A stretch of DNA of 64,000 nt from Microplitis mediator (taxonomy: Eukaryota > Arthropoda > Insecta > Hymenoptera > Braconidae), in assembly GCF_029852145.1 (NCBI RefSeq), contig NC_079969.1, positions 12,246,465 to 12,310,464 on the forward strand, in the 5' to 3' direction. Made by a program: the position numbers and the translations under genes. Each line of letters opens with the position of its first letter. Positions within the stretch are counted from its first letter, which is position 1. Shown here piece by piece: positions 23,615 to 36,684 of this stretch. The notes under the pieces are model-generated. The model was not told the origin of the DNA and made no database searches. It saw nothing but the letters and a program-made list of their open reading frames with translations.

Positions 23615-24475
23615 ATGAGTATGTTATGTGTGCATGTGAACCTTTTATGACTTTTAAACTAATTAACCGATTCAAATCGTTTTTCCGGCAATCGTAAGAG
23701 GTTGTTGGCCGTCAACTTTTCTGGAAATTTCAGATCACTTGATCAAGCAGACTCGAAGATAATTGATAATTACGAAAAAAAAAAAATTTTTTTTTTTTTT
23801 CTTTAATTTCTCAAAAACGATTTCAACGATCGATTCCAAAATCTAATCAGTTCTAGAACTCAATAAAACGCGTCGATTGCTGCCTCAACCGTCTCAATCG
23901 GCTTATTATTTGAAACGACTGAATCGAACATTTTCGAAATCTAATCAGCTCTAGAACTTGATAAGACGCGTCGATTGCCGCCTTAAACATCTCGATAGCT
24001 TAATTCGTTCAAGAAATATCGTCGGAGAAAGATATGGTAAAGAAAGGTTTTTCGCGAATATCTTTTAAACGACTGCACTAATCATTTACAAAATTTATTT
24101 AGCTCGAAAAGACAGTAAAATGTGCTGATACCTATATTGAACATCAAAACGTCAATAACTAACAGCGTCAATTAGTTTAAAAGATATCGACGACGAAGAG
24201 TTGAATAAATAACATCTTATGTCATTTTCCCCAAATAAATCATGATATAATGTACTAAATGTGTTTGAATTCGAAAAGCTCATGAGAAACATTGGCATCC
24301 GAGAGTATTTTCGAGCTCCTTGAGCTCGAAAATGTATTCACAACAATATTTTCAAGCTCAAGGAGCTCGAAAACATGGGAAAGTTTTGGGGCTGGCCCGC
24401 AGGGCCAACTGATGTCCAGATTTTTTAAATTTAATTTATTTGTTTCGTCGATGTATGAGCCATTAACTAGCTAGT
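23615..24475. repeat. GAGCTC dispersed repeat, long copy
   Basis: It continues the unit of 22735 with CTCAAAAACGATTTCAACGA, paired GAGCTCGAAAA palindromes at 24310..24375 and TGGGGCTGGCCCGCAGGGC. It resembles the copies at 852 and 47370. Confidence 0.6.
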
Positions 24476-24484
24476 CATGGTAAT

Positions 24485-24774
24485 GCGCGTTTTCATCCCC
24501 CGACAAAATATCCCCGACAAAGTATCCTACGGACAAAATATCCCCTGACAAAATATCTCTGGACATAATATCTCCGATAAAATATCTTTCGATATAATTT
24601 TCACAATTTTCCTGGAAAACAAGCACCCAAATTAGTTGTGAATAGTACAAATAAAACATTTAATAAAAAAGAGAAATTTTTCTGATAGGATATTTTGTCG
24701 GGGATATTATGTCGGGGATATTATGTCGGGGGATATTTTGTCGGGGGATATTTTGTCGGGGGATGAAAACGCGC
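24485..24774. mobile_element. GCGCGTTTTCATC element with GACAAAATATCC arrays
   Basis: The ends GCGCGTTTTCATCCCCCGAC and GGGGGATGAAAACGCGC are inverted. Both arms consist of repeated GACAAAATATCCCC units. A relative is nested at 45566..45733. It is a 290-base non-coding element. Confidence 0.75.
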
Positions 24775-25229
24775 GGAATCGCCAGTCATGAGTGCGATCC
24801 CTGAGTATGGGCCAGGTCTGGCAACCAGGCTTGGCCTGAGATTATTATTCCAGACTTTTATCAAGGCGGACTTACAAGCTTTTTCCAGGGTTCTACAGAG
24901 TTGGGCCAAGCCCGGGCCCGTCGTACTTTCCTCTCTGGGTAGTGTGCTGGTGACTAGGCTTCGGAAAAATTGTTATAAGATTATTATATGGGTTGTATTG
25001 CAGATAAAATCGTTTGATTATTATTTTTAAAAATTTTAAGTACTATAACCTCTCGGCTAGAAATTTTAGTTAGGTAGTGATTAGGCCCGAATAAAGCATG
25101 CCAAATTCCAGACTTGCGCCAAATGAGGCAAGCAAACTAGGTCGAGATCCCGAAAGTAACGCAGTTGCGAGGCCCTGCCTAATTTGGCTTCCTTTTTAGG
25201 CAGCGGTTTAGAAACCATACTTGCTGGTG

Positions 25230-25574
25230 CCCTGGCGGTTTTGAATCACCCTGGAAACACCCTGGGAGTGGAAACAGGGTGGAATCACGGTGGATCCAGG
25301 GTGGTTACACGGTGGGCTTTTTTTTATTTTATCACCGTGGAATCAGGGTGGGTACAACGTGTAACCACCCTGATTCCACGGTGGTTACACGGTGTACCCA
25401 CCCTGATTCCGGAGTGTTTCCACGGTGAATACGCGATGTACGTGGAATCAGGGTGGTTACACGATGTACCCACCCTGATTCCACGGTGATGAAATGAAAA
25501 AAAGCCCACCGTGTAACCACCCTGAATCCACCGTGATTCCACCCTGTTTCCAGGGTGATTCAAAACCGCCAGGG
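25230..25574. mobile_element. CCCTGGCGG element with CACCCTG arrays
   Basis: The ends are CCCTGGCGGTTTTGAATCAC and GTGATTCAAAACCGCCAGGG. The interior repeats GGAATCAGGGTGGTTACAC-like units in both orientations. Frames through it on both strands are shadows of the repeat. Confidence 0.8.
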
Positions 25575-25814
25575 TATACAAGCCCTATGCTTATATATAG
25601 AAATTGGCAATATATGGCCATGTATGACTGTAATGACCATATAATTTTGCTTAACTAAATTGAAAAAAAAAAAACATTTTTTTTTTTTTTTTTTCATCGT
25701 TTAAAATTATTTTTGCAGGGCAGTTATCATCAGATGTGTTAATTTAATGTTATTTCAATGTCTAATCAAATTGGAAATTTTTCATTCAAGGAAAAACGCG
25801 AAACTTATCAAGGA

Positions 25815-25892
25815 CCGATTTCGTGGGATTCGAACCCGGGACCCTACGCACGAAAGACCGACGCATTAACGACTACGCTACACTACCGATTG
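25815..25892 (-). repeat. tRNA-derived SINE head
   Basis: On the minus strand it reads TGTAGCGTAGTCGTTAATGC (A-box region) and GGGTTCGAATCCC (strong B box), with a tRNA-sized spacing. It lies inside an element and lacks paired acceptor ends. Confidence 0.6.
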
Positions 25893-26499
25893 TGGCTCCT
25901 AAGTTTATTTATGCTATTTAAATATTATTCGGTACCAGCCAGGTATTCCTAAGATATACCTAACTTAGGCAATGACGAAGATTTTCCAAATAATAGCCAA
26001 ATTTGACATACCTAGCTTTCGCAAGTCTTTAGTCATCCTCATTGCGTTATAGTCAGGAATTCCAAAGATACACTGAACTTACACCCAACCAGAAACTCCT
26101 AATAACAACCAAGTTTGGAAAAGTGTTGGTATATTAAGTTTCAACTTTCCTCATAAGGAACGGACAAGGTTCAAATTAGGCTTGCCGTATTTCGGAAAGC
26201 CTCATTCGTCCTGAATCGGTGTTTCGGCATGCCGCACTGGAATTACAGTCGGGATATATATAGTCTAGTTACCATTGCTACCTACCAGTCAGGAATTCCA
26301 ATAGTATGCCCTACTTCGGCAATGCCACAGAGTTTCGTGATCACAATCGAATCTGGAATTTTTTCGGCATGCCAATGTTCGTTTTGCCTTATGAAAATTT
26401 CGTTAGATACGAACTAGGCTTGCCTAAGTAAGGCAAGCCTAGTTCGGGCCAAACTGATTTTTCGGCAAGCCTCACCAAAATTTCTAGTCGGGCTCCTAT

Positions 26500-27754
26500 C
26501 GATAAAATGGTTTATAGTAAAACAAACATTATTTATCTCATATTATCATCAATAATAATTTAATTTAACGACGTTGATTAAGTTAAGTATAAATAATATT
26601 ACAGAGAATTCATTTGTTTATAATCTTTGAATAAATAAAACTACCAATAAACTTCATGCATAGTTAAATTAATTTATAAATAAAAATTAATTAATTTAGT
26701 AAAATATGGAGATTTTTATTAGTCTGTTCGATTTGAATTAACTTATAATTATTAATACGATATGAAAGAAATAAACTACAAAATACTGTAAAATTTTATA
26801 TTATAAATTCAATACTTAAATTTTTTTATACGATGAGTAAAAATATATGCTGAGCACAAATCATGCGATGGGCTACATAAAAATAAGTTCAGTAATCATG
26901 AGTAATAAAATGAACGTTTTCGATGTTTAGTTTTTGCTACATGTTATTAATTGATCGAGTTATTCATTTACAATTTCTACTTCATAGTTCTTTTATTCGC
27001 TTGTTTTTGTTTATCATCTATTTGAAGAACAAACCATCTTGAAGATGAGCTAGTGTAGTTGACAACAGACAATAGTATCCTGTTTTAACTTTTTTTGTCT
27101 TGATTATCTATTTTAAGTTAAATAGTGAACTGCTACTCCATTCCTTTGTTGTGCCCTTGGCAGGCTTAAATCGTCTTCTTCATTTTTTATAAGCGTGCAT
27201 ATGGCTGACATAATGAAAAATAAATAAGGATAGATGTCAATACACAAATTACAAACATTGAGAAAAATCGAGCATTTAGAGAAATTGACGAAAAACTAGT
27301 ATATTACACACCCAGGGAGAAAATTAGGATATTCCAACCCGTGTGTGTAATTGCCTACCCGAGCCGAAGGCGTCCTAGCTTCCTCCGTGGTGTGTATACG
27401 ATTTTTCATCAAATCTACAACTGAAAGTTTAATTTTTTGCCTCTGTTCATGGGAAAAATGGCACATGCGCTAATTCTCATTATTTGTTTTCTCATAAAAG
27501 AAAAGCACGTCTTTCTTCCCTCTAAACAGGACAGGAATTTAAACATTCGGCTGAACGGACTCACATATTAATCGATAATCGATACTATTTTTGAATAAAA
27601 ATTTATTGTTGTAACCAAATTTACTATGTTTCATTTTAAAAACATAATTATTTTATATCTATATTTTTGTTTGTCTCAAATAAACATCTAAGCTATGAAT
27701 CTAAGTCTATTACAATCATTGAAAGAATATAGGAAATTGAGAGCTTAAAAAAAT
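26500..27754. other. 3' flank of scratch, no further gene seen
   Basis: The DNA is AT-rich. Minus-strand AATAAA near 27600 could serve polyadenylation of scratch. I found no extra coding exon that I can support. Confidence 0.4.
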
Positions 27755-30700
27755 TCAATAGTTTACCTCACACTCGGTAGTAGTCAAAGAGAAACTTGGC
27801 GAATCAATATCATTACTACTGTCATCCTCATTATCTCTTTGGCAAGCTGATTCAAGATGTTTATTAAGATATGATTTGAGAGCAAATGATTTGTGGCATT
27901 TGGGGCATTCATAATTTTTATCAACAGAATGAGTTTGCATATGAGCACGAAGATTTGATCTATCTGCGAAAGCTTTACCACAATGAGCACATCCATAAGG
28001 TTTTTCACCAGTGTGACTTCTGAGGTGACCTTGAAGCAACCAGGGTCTAGAAAACATTTTACCACATACCCCACAGCTATGAGTAAGCTTGTGAGTGAGT
28101 ACATGCATTGCTAAGGCAGGCATGCTCACGTAGGCCTTCCCGCAATGGATACATTTTTTTGCAGATTGTGAGTCGATACTCCTGTGAGTTTGCTTATGCC
28201 GAGAAAGGTTTGATGACGTGGCGTATTGTTTGCCTGAGAATATTTCAAAGAATTAATATTTTAATTAATATGGATAGCCAACAAACGAAAATAAATTGAA
28301 ACATGACTTCTAGCCGATCCGAGTCAATCCGATTGCTTTTTTGGCGGATCTGAATTACGGTAAATTTGCCGCAATTTACAGTAATTGACCTATTTTACAG
28401 TGGATTGCGGTAAGTACAGCAATTTACCATAATTTGCGGCATTTTTACCGTAAGCACTGTGTGTCTTTTATTTTTACAGTTTTTACAGTGCAATATTTTC
28501 CTTTGCGGTAAAATACCGCTGGCTTGTCACAGTTTTACGGTAAATGATTTTTCTCACTGCAAATTTACGGCAAAAATATCGTATTTTTGCTGTGAAATAT
28601 CGTATGTTTACTGTATCCCGCATGATAAAAATGTATAGTTTTAAAGTATACTACAAAGTATACCCTCGCAGATTTGAATCACGGTGGAAACACCATGGAA
28701 GTGTTAACACCGTGGATTCACCGTGATTACACGGTGGGTTTGTTTCATTTTACCACCGCGTAATCACAGTGGGAAAATGGAACAAATCCACCGTGTTTCC
28801 ACCGTGATTCAAATCTGCGAGGGTAGCCATGTGTATACTTTCTATAAATTCGGCAAAATATCTCATAAATAAGTTATAACCTGTTATACTTAGTTATTAT
28901 AAATTTAAGATGTAATTAATTGTATAGTATTACATATATGTAAACTATACCTTAATGTATACTGTTTAATATATTCAAAATTTATAAACTAAACTATAGT
29001 TGATCGAAGATATTTATGATAGAAGTAGAAAGTATCATAATCGATATACATTGCAAATCTATCAACGAGTATATCCCAAATATATAAATGAAGTATAAAA
29101 AAAGTATACAATTTAGTATAGCTTAGGAAAACAAAAATTAAATCGGTCGAAAAAAAAATTATCTTCAGAAAATTTATTTCTCAAGATGATTTCTTCTTAC
29201 TCCAAAACAACTTCGGTCTTCCTGAGAATTTTCTCCTGAGAATTCCGATATAATTAGAGTATACTGATTACATATATCTTTTATTATATAATTCGGGTAC
29301 ACGGAAAGAAAATTATGGGAAGTTTTACTATGCATTATAGGAATAGTTCCCATAATGGTATAGGAATTGTACCCATACTATTATAGGGGTGCTTCCCATA
29401 TATTATGGGATCCATCCCTATAATAGTATGGGTACACTGTTAGAAGTATTTATTTGAGCCAAATAAGATTTATTAATAGTTAATAAATGATTTATTAAAT
29501 GAGATTTATTTGAGCCAAATAAGCCATTTCTTAATAGTTAATAAATGGCTTATTTGAATAGAAAGAAATGACACATGAAGTTCAGGTTATAACTTTGAAT
29601 GGAATGAGTGTGATTGTTAGTAAAAATTTATTATAAAATTTCATTTTTTTTATATCTTTTGTATAATAATTTTCATCTTCAATTAACATTAATTGTGTGT
29701 ATTATTTTCTTTAAAAAAATAAAATTAAACAGTCCTATAAAATATCTGTCATAACCTTACTTAATTAACATCACGTGTCATTTCTTTCTATTCAAATAAG
29801 CCATTTATTAACTATTAAGAAATGGCTTATTTGGCCCAAATAAATCTCATTTAATAAATCATTTATTAACTATTAACAAATATTTATTTGGCTCAAATAA
29901 ATACTTCTAACAGTGTAAAATTCCTATAACATTATGGGAACCATTCGCATAATGGTATAGGAGTAGTTTCTATACCAACACGGGAACCATTCCAATAGTA
30001 TTATGGGAACTGTTCCCATATCATTATTGGAACCATTCCCATAATGGTGTGGGAATCATTCCCATACTATTATGGGAACTATTCTTATAATGTTATGGGG
30101 ACCATTCCCATAATATCATAAAAAATTTTTTTTGCAAAACAGTGTAGAAATTTCCATCATGATATGGGGAGATTCAAATAAAGTGTCTCCGACGCTACAT
30201 TTATTAAAAAGAAAAAAATTTTGTTGAAAATTTTAATGTTTTTGTCAAATGCAAATTTTTTTTCAATGTTTGAATTTTTGTTTTTATATTTAATAATATT
30301 TCTGTATATTATAGAAGTGATTTCCACACTTTTCTTTAAATTAATTTTTTCATGATAGTATGGGAACCATTCCCATAATATTATAGGAATGGTTCCTATA
30401 ATGGTATGGGAATAGTTCCCATAATGGTATAGAAATAGTTCCTATAATGTTATGGGAATGGTCCCTATAATTTATGGGAATGGTTTCCATAATTTATAGG
30501 AATAGTTCCCATATATTATAGGAATGATTCCCATAATATTATAGAAAGTATTCCTATAAATTATAGGATCCATTCCTATAATCAGAGGAACCATTCCCAT
30601 AACGTTATGGGTATCATTCCCATAATTATAGGAACTATTCCTATAATTATGGGAAACATTCCTATAATTATAGGAACTGCTCCCATAATTTATGGTCGTA

Positions 30701-33062
30701 ATTCCTATGTTGGTATAGGAAAAAATTTCACAAAATTATGGGAACAGTTTCCATTATTTTCTTTCCGTGTATAGTTTAGCTTATTCAAAATTGATATAAC
30801 TCAGAGTATATTAAATTATAAATCTTACTTATACTGATAAAGTATAATCAAGTATATCAAAACGGCAAAAAATAGTAGCATGAAAATATATTGAGAATTA
30901 TGCATTGAAGTATAATTTTATATATCCAATTATAATTTGAGATATACTTTTCACCTATACACTTTTTTCATCCGGGATAATACCGTATTTTACCGAAAAT
31001 TAAAGGATATTACTACAAATTACGGTAGTTAACCTAAATTACGGTATTTTACCTTAAAATACCGTAATTATTCGGAATACCGAACATTACGGCCAATTAC
31101 AGTAGGCACCGTAATTTACCGTAATTCGGACTCACCAGGGTTCACTACTTTTTTTCCGATTGAGAATTGAAAAACGTAATACTCGAATTGGATTGGTTTC
31201 GTTGGAATCGAAAAACATTTTATGCTTTTCTTACGGTTTTGATGTTTGTTCGATTTGAGCATTATTTTAAACAAAAACGACTCAACGGTGTTTTTTTTTA
31301 TTACCGTTTAACCCTGATTGAAAACTACGATTGAACCTAATTAAAAAATTCTAACTAGTTTCAATCAGACTCAATCGAAAAATGATTAAAACATAAAAGA
31401 TTATTTTCTGATTGAATCCGATTGAAACTCAATCAGTTCATCGGAACGCTTCCAAGTATATTTTGATTGACTGATTGAACCTGATAGAAATCCAATTGAG
31501 TTTGTGCTAAATACAAACCATGAGTAAACTAGCGTTGATATTAATTTTACTCATGGTATTGATCGTTCAAATTTTAGCTAAAAAATTTTGCTTTGTTTCT
31601 TTATAAAGAATCATGTTTATTAAATAATTTAAAAGAAAATGTATTCGAAATCGTTTTGATTAGAAAATTATATAACTCAAAACGAAAAAACGTATTCATT
31701 CGGTTTAAAAACGATGGTCGTCGTTACACCGATTGATTCAAATAGAAAATAACGAACCTTAATTTGAAATTACAAATTGATTCGAATAAATAGAATATCG
31801 TCGATGCGTAACTGTCCAATCTGGATTCAAGATTACGATTTTCAATTCGAGCTAATTCATTTTCATTTGTTGGGAGATAAGTTAAGTAGTCACTAATGAT
31901 GCATACCACATTCACAACAGACGTATCGGCCAGCTCTTGGTGCTTCTGGTGGTTCAACGGTTATTTCAGTTACTGAATTATTTTTTTGAATAATGTTACT
32001 AATTTGTTTTTTATTTTTCGACCTTCCGTCAGCAACTAGGAGTGTATCATAAGTATAAGAAGCAGTTTTAACTTCCGTCTGTTCAGTGATAGTTTGTACT
32101 TCTTTGTCCCTTTGACTAGGTTGTAAGTTTGGGTTATTATTCTCGATGTCACTGCTGCATTCAGATGTCGGTGGTGTTAGCGGAGGAGCTTCCAGAGGAG
32201 ATACTTGAGTTGAAATGATAGAAGGTATCGTAGGTGTGGTATATGTGAAAAGAATTTCTTGAACGGGAGAGAGAGGTATGAAGACACCATTTGAAGTCTG
32301 CTGAACAATGGTTGGTTCATATATAATTCCTGTTGCTTGTTGTTGGTATACTGTTGCCGTACTTCCAGTTAAATCTATTGTATTTACTTGATATATTGGA
32401 GGTTCTACTGGTTGATAGATGCTTATTTCTTGGACATTTTCAGTAGTGGGAGATTCTATTACATTTTGAGGACCAATCGCGATACTTGGTGGTGGCAAAG
32501 GAGGTAAAGATCTTGATAATTCTAAAAGATCATGTGCTGCTTCAGTTTCTGCTGCTGATCTATCTCGAAATATGGGCGTTTCCTCTGCATCTTGAGTTTT
32601 TGATGAGTTTGTAATGATAGGATTGTGACATCGATTATTTGTAGTTATCGAAGAAGATGTTGCTGTAGATATTGTATCTGAACTCTCATGATCCACTTTT
32701 TCACAGTCAAGAACTGAAGAATCTTTTTCTGATTTCGGCGACGAATATGAAATTGAATTAGAAGTTGATACGGAATATATTTTTCTATCGAATACTACAT
32801 CCCTCAACTGAGATGCATTGCTATCTGTAAATATTAACAATTGAATAAAAAATTTGTATAACATACACAATATCTTAAAGATAAAAATCTGATTAAACAT
32901 ACCTAAAGAATCTATGGGCGTAATAGAAACCTTAGGAGAGTCTGTTATTAGAGTTGCATGAGGTGAAGGAGAATCCCTAGATCTGTTCCAACTTTCAAAT
33001 CCTCTCGTAACACTCATGTACTTGTTGCACAAAGCTTTTTTTACCATATAACATCGCGGCAT
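27755..33062 (-). CDS. scrt: Scratch-type Snail-family zinc finger repressor, three exons
   Basis: Exons 33062..32903, 32824..31907 and 28233..27755 join in frame through canonical splice sites to 518 residues. The N-terminus MPRCYMVKKALCNKY is a SNAG repression motif, so the start at 33062 is secure (the context is CACCATG). A serine- and proline-rich middle follows. Five zinc fingers occupy about residues 353-490. The first, CCECGKQYATSSNLSRHKQTH, is split by the second intron. Then comes DSQSAKKCIHCGKAYVSMPA, typical of Scratch, then SRPWLLQGHLRSHTGEKPYG, ADRSNLRAHMQTH and a last C2HC finger ending in HLESAC. Scratch proteins bind CAGGTG-type E-boxes and repress transcription in the nucleus of developing neurons. 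The stop follows a good donor (GAG/GTAAAC), so an alternative C-terminus is possible. The 3.7-kb second intron is largely nested transposons. Confidence 0.9.
28663..28823. mobile_element. CCCTCGCAG miniature element (third level)
   Basis: It is 161 bases with ends CCCTCGCAGATTTGAATCAC and GTGATTCAAATCTGCGAGGG and TA on each side. The body is CACGGTGGAAACACCGTGG motifs. Confidence 0.85.
29300..30769. mobile_element. CACGGAAAG element with ATGGGAA motif arrays (third level)
   Basis: The ends are CACGGAAAGAAAATTATGGG and TTATTTTCTTTCCGTG with TA on each side. The body is dozens of AATGGTTCCCATAAT-type palindromic units. Another element is inserted at 29434..29915. Confidence 0.85.
29434..29915. 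mobile_element. CACTGTTAGAAG foldback element (fourth level)
   Basis: The arms of about 140 bases start CACTGTTAGAAGTATTTATT and end in the inverse, CTTCTAACAGTG. The target duplication is TA. The right half matches 574..851. It has no coding capacity. Confidence 0.85.
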
Positions 33063-34340
33063 GGTGGTAAATTTTTATTTGCACAGAGGAAACAAATAAC
33101 ATAAACAGTGCAAAAAAAACCGATGTGTGAAATTATAAAAATTTAAACACTATTTTTAACTTGAATTTTATAAAATATCAATTGCAGGACTTGACGTCAA
33201 TACCAAAAGATAATTATCCTTATGTGTAAGATTTTCTAAGTTGATTAATATTCAAAATTTGGTCTAATTAATTCAATTATTCTTAAAGGTTCTAAAATAT
33301 CTCGTTGCACGATACCTCTAAAGATATATACTTATTCCTAATATTAATGTACAATTCATCACAAAGTGAGCTAATTCGTTAAATTAGCGGTAAATAATGG
33401 ACTTTTTTGACCAAAGAGAATCACTTTCTCAATCTGTCACATGAACAAAGTTTCATTAATTATTTATATTAATAAATTCACTTGTACGTTAATTAATGTA
33501 TCTTTACTGAGTTATCATTACTACTGATTCTAATTTTACCTTGCTTAATATTGCTTTCGTTGTATTTATCTGGGTGGAAATTAATTATTATTTACTTAAA
33601 TATTACATTAATTATTTTATTATTACTACAATATTATTATATTTAACTTAATAAAACCTTTTCGTTTCATAGATATAAAATCGTCAAAGTCTAGCTTATA
33701 CATTTCTATTTCTTAGATATTTGTGTCTTCCGTGTCGATCTGACAATAATTAATCAGTATACTTGCATTCTGCATCATGTTTTTATCATATTGTACATTT
33801 ATCCTTCACTATTTAGAATAAACGTCTTTCACTGTCGATCTGGTTTGAATAAATTTCAATAAGGCAAACGCCGCAGGTTGAGCAACAAGTTGGACAACAG
33901 GTCGACTGACGCTACCGCGCTCTTTCTTTATATTAGTTGTGATCGATACTTGAACATCCCATGATGTCGAATGCTTATATTTTTTTTCGCTCGTTTTTCG
34001 TACTTTCTGTTTTAAATGAGCTCGTTGAGTAATAACAGCCATGCACACAGTAACAATCATTTGAGCTTTCAGTTTACTGTTAATAAAGTTAATACTAATA
34101 CAATTAAAATTGAATTAACGATGTTAGCATGCGTACACAGTGTATGTAATCACTACCACCCCCCATTACCACTACCACTTCTACCCCTCACTGTTTCACC
34201 CTCGTCGAATCTTTACGGAGCTTTGCGGAGTTAGTAGAATTTGACTCGTGATTCGATCACTGATTTTAATACAAATACATTCCTACACGATTATTTTCAG
34301 TTATGCTCATTAAGATCTACTAATGTCAATTAGTTCACCT
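33063..34340. other. Upstream flank of scratch
   Basis: This DNA is AT-rich and has no frame that looks like protein. It probably includes the 5' untranslated region and promoter of scratch, which I cannot place exactly. Confidence 0.35.
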
Positions 34341-34369
34341 AGGTAGGTAATAAAAAGTACAAGAAAGCG

Positions 34370-35440
34370 TACCACCTGTAGGCGCAGAAGCAACAATTGT
34401 CCGCTGTAGTGCGGAAAGTAGACCGACTACATGGCTCGTCCGGGTGTGGCTGAGGTGCAACTGGCGCTTCAACCCCCGCAATCTGGTGGTTGAAGCGCGT
34501 GCGTGCTTGTCAACGACGGCGCTACTGAGAGGCTTTCTACAACATCGAGCTAGTAGAAAACGTGTTGGAAGAGGCCAACAGAAAGCGACCACCGATGGTT
34601 TCAGTGGTGGCGACAAGACGAACAATGAAACTCGTGTCGTCTCGGTGATGTGCAGTGCATCGATTTTACGAATCTGAAGCCACCAGACTAGCAACACCTG
34701 TTACTGCGCCAAATAATATGGCGCTGCATACGCACCCTTCTTAACAAACTCATCGCCACTTACTTTTTTGCTAATCGATAAAGACTAGATGTGACAATGC
34801 AACCAAATTCATTCACCAGGTGACCATGGTGGCTGAAAATATGATATATATACATATTAGGGAGACCGATATTTCCCAAGTAGGCTTTTTTTTTACTTGG
34901 CCATGACATAAATTATTTATTTGAGACCCAAAAATAATAAAAAAAAATTAATGTAGTAGATTCTAATGCCGTTTAGTCCTGCCTCAATGATGATACTTCA
35001 CCAATGTAATACAATGAGCACAATTTTATCACTCGCTGAGAAATACGCATTTAGCAATGATCAAAATATATTTTCGTAGTAAAATTTAACGCTTTACAAA
35101 AAGATGTCCTATGTTTTTTTCGTAAATCTAACCATTTAAGTAATATTGGAGTTTAATTTGGACGTCCGTACGTTTGTGTGTCGTACACTGAGAGAAAAGT
35201 GCATAGTAGTGGATGCTACGAAATAATGAGTATAAAAGTATGGTAAACTCAACTAATGTTTATAATAACTTGTAATATATCTCAGCGGCAGAAATTATTC
35301 CTGCACTCGAATAGGTTTTGAAAAGTTTTGTTGATGTTGGTCAGTAGACGAAAGCATCAAAAAGAACGTGTAATTTGATACCATACCTTTCAGGGGTGAC
35401 ACCACTACTCTAATAGCACGTGGGGTGCTACCAGGTGTTG
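34370..35440. promoter_or_regulatory. Candidate control region with four CAGGTG-class E-boxes
   Basis: A block of unusually high GC (34370..34720) lies between two divergent SNAG-domain genes. CACCTG/CAGGTG sites are at 34373..34378, 34696..34701 (inside AACACCTGTT), 34817..34822 and 35432..35437. This hexamer is the known core bound by Snail and Scratch proteins, so auto- or cross-repression is conceivable. The frames across the GC-rich part do not resemble known proteins. Confidence 0.4.
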
Positions 35441-36208
35441 CCCGAGTCGTTGGATCGATGCCGATCGCTTAGACATGCGTCAACCCCACCTCATTTTTTT
35501 ATTCCTTTCTCTTTCTGAATATTGGCTTCGTTTATTCTACCGTTTATTTTACTAATTTGTCTCTGGGTCATTTATTATTCTGCCGTAGATGTATCTCAAT
35601 TATGTGCACTTTTTACTGTATTTCTGGAAATAACAGTAATCAATCGAGCTGGCATACAATTTTGTTTAGTCAATTAGTCGTAATATTTTTGTTTACAAGT
35701 AATCAAATAAAAAATAAACTACTGAAACATCATGTTATTTCTTATATATACTTAATTATTTTTTCATGATGAATCAGTAAAATAGTTATAAATCATACAT
35801 ATTTTTTAAAATAATTGATGATCTTCACATCTAAATTTCAAGCCATTAAGATCACTTTATATTAAAATATAGATTATAATGTTATTACATTCAAGCTTAG
35901 AATTAACATCAATTATTCTGCTACTATCTACATTTTTTTGTCAAACGACCCTTGAGCGGAACTCTATTTATCCTTACATAAAACTACTTTACGTATGAAA
36001 TTGGGGTGAGCCGCATTTCAAGAAGGGTTTGTAATCAGAGGGGATAGTTGAGTTTGCGCAATAGAATATTTCCTAGTATATTTTGCTACCGCTTAACAGT
36101 CGCTGCAGTAGTCTGTTTTGTCATATTTTAATTTTCTCTATCCCAAAAAGTGGGTGAAGATTAACCAAAATCATTGATATAAATATATGAATATATATAT
36201 ATATATGA

Positions 36209-36239
<31 letters not shown>

Positions 36240-36684
36240 TATATACATATATATATACATACATATATATATGCATTCAAATCGAGACGACAAAATTGAT
36301 ATTATCCCCATTTTTCTAGTGTTTTTTTTAAATAAAAACGTAAAACGAGAATGAATAAAAGAACATTCAGTGCGCCGAAGACTAAGCATGGTGACGGATT
36401 TGATATTTGCTAATCGTTGAGCTGATGACGAAGTCTCGTGGTTCAATAACACCACCAAAGTTGACAAGTCTGAGTCGACAGAAAAAACTGTGGTTTCGAG
36501 ATCAGCGAATGCGAAGGAGACGACGGCGACTATAGCATCAGTATTTAGAGGTAAGATTGGAAGTGATCGGACCCTTAGTGTCTATTGTGACAGTGTTATA
36601 AGTTTAGGTGTATTTAAAAAAATTAGTGGTGCAGTTATTGTAAGCGAAGCATCCAAGATTATACTAAAAAAAATCAAGCTTGCA
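35441..36684. other. Upstream flank of the second SNAG-domain gene
   Basis: There is an AT microsatellite at 36187..36270. The 5' untranslated region of the plus-strand gene should lie in the last few hundred bases. No other gene is visible. Confidence 0.35.

Larger units (their letters stand above)
25047..26495. mobile_element. Inverted-repeat element with CGGCTAGAAATTTT ends
   Basis: The left end CTCTCGGCTAGAAATTTTAG is matched by AAATTTCTAGTCGGGCTCC on the right. The arms contain TAGGCCCGAA and AAGGCAAGCC-type motifs. It encloses a CCCTGGCGG element and a tRNA-like SINE head. The exact target duplication is unclear. Confidence 0.5.
28617..30976. mobile_element. CCCGGATGAAAAAAG element (second level)
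   Basis: The ends are CCCGCATGATAAAAATGTAT and its inverse, ending ACTTTTTTCATCCGGG, flanked by AT on both sides. The interior has AGTATA-rich motifs. It contains the elements at 28663 and 29300. Confidence 0.65.
28339..31140. mobile_element. ACGGTAAATTACGG element in the scratch intron (outer level)
   Basis: The right end is CCGAATTACGG inverted plus GACTCACCAGGG. The left end, GGCGGATCTGAATTACGG, is slightly decayed. The arms are arrays of TTACGGTAAATTGC-like motifs. A one-ended relative is at 44828 (CCCTGGTGGATTCAAATTAC). Confidence 0.6.

Noticed and set aside
34335..34697. 120-codon minus-strand frame and 77-codon plus-strand frame in the GC-rich block
   Set aside because: They overlap each other, show no domain, and are expected by chance in GC-rich DNA.
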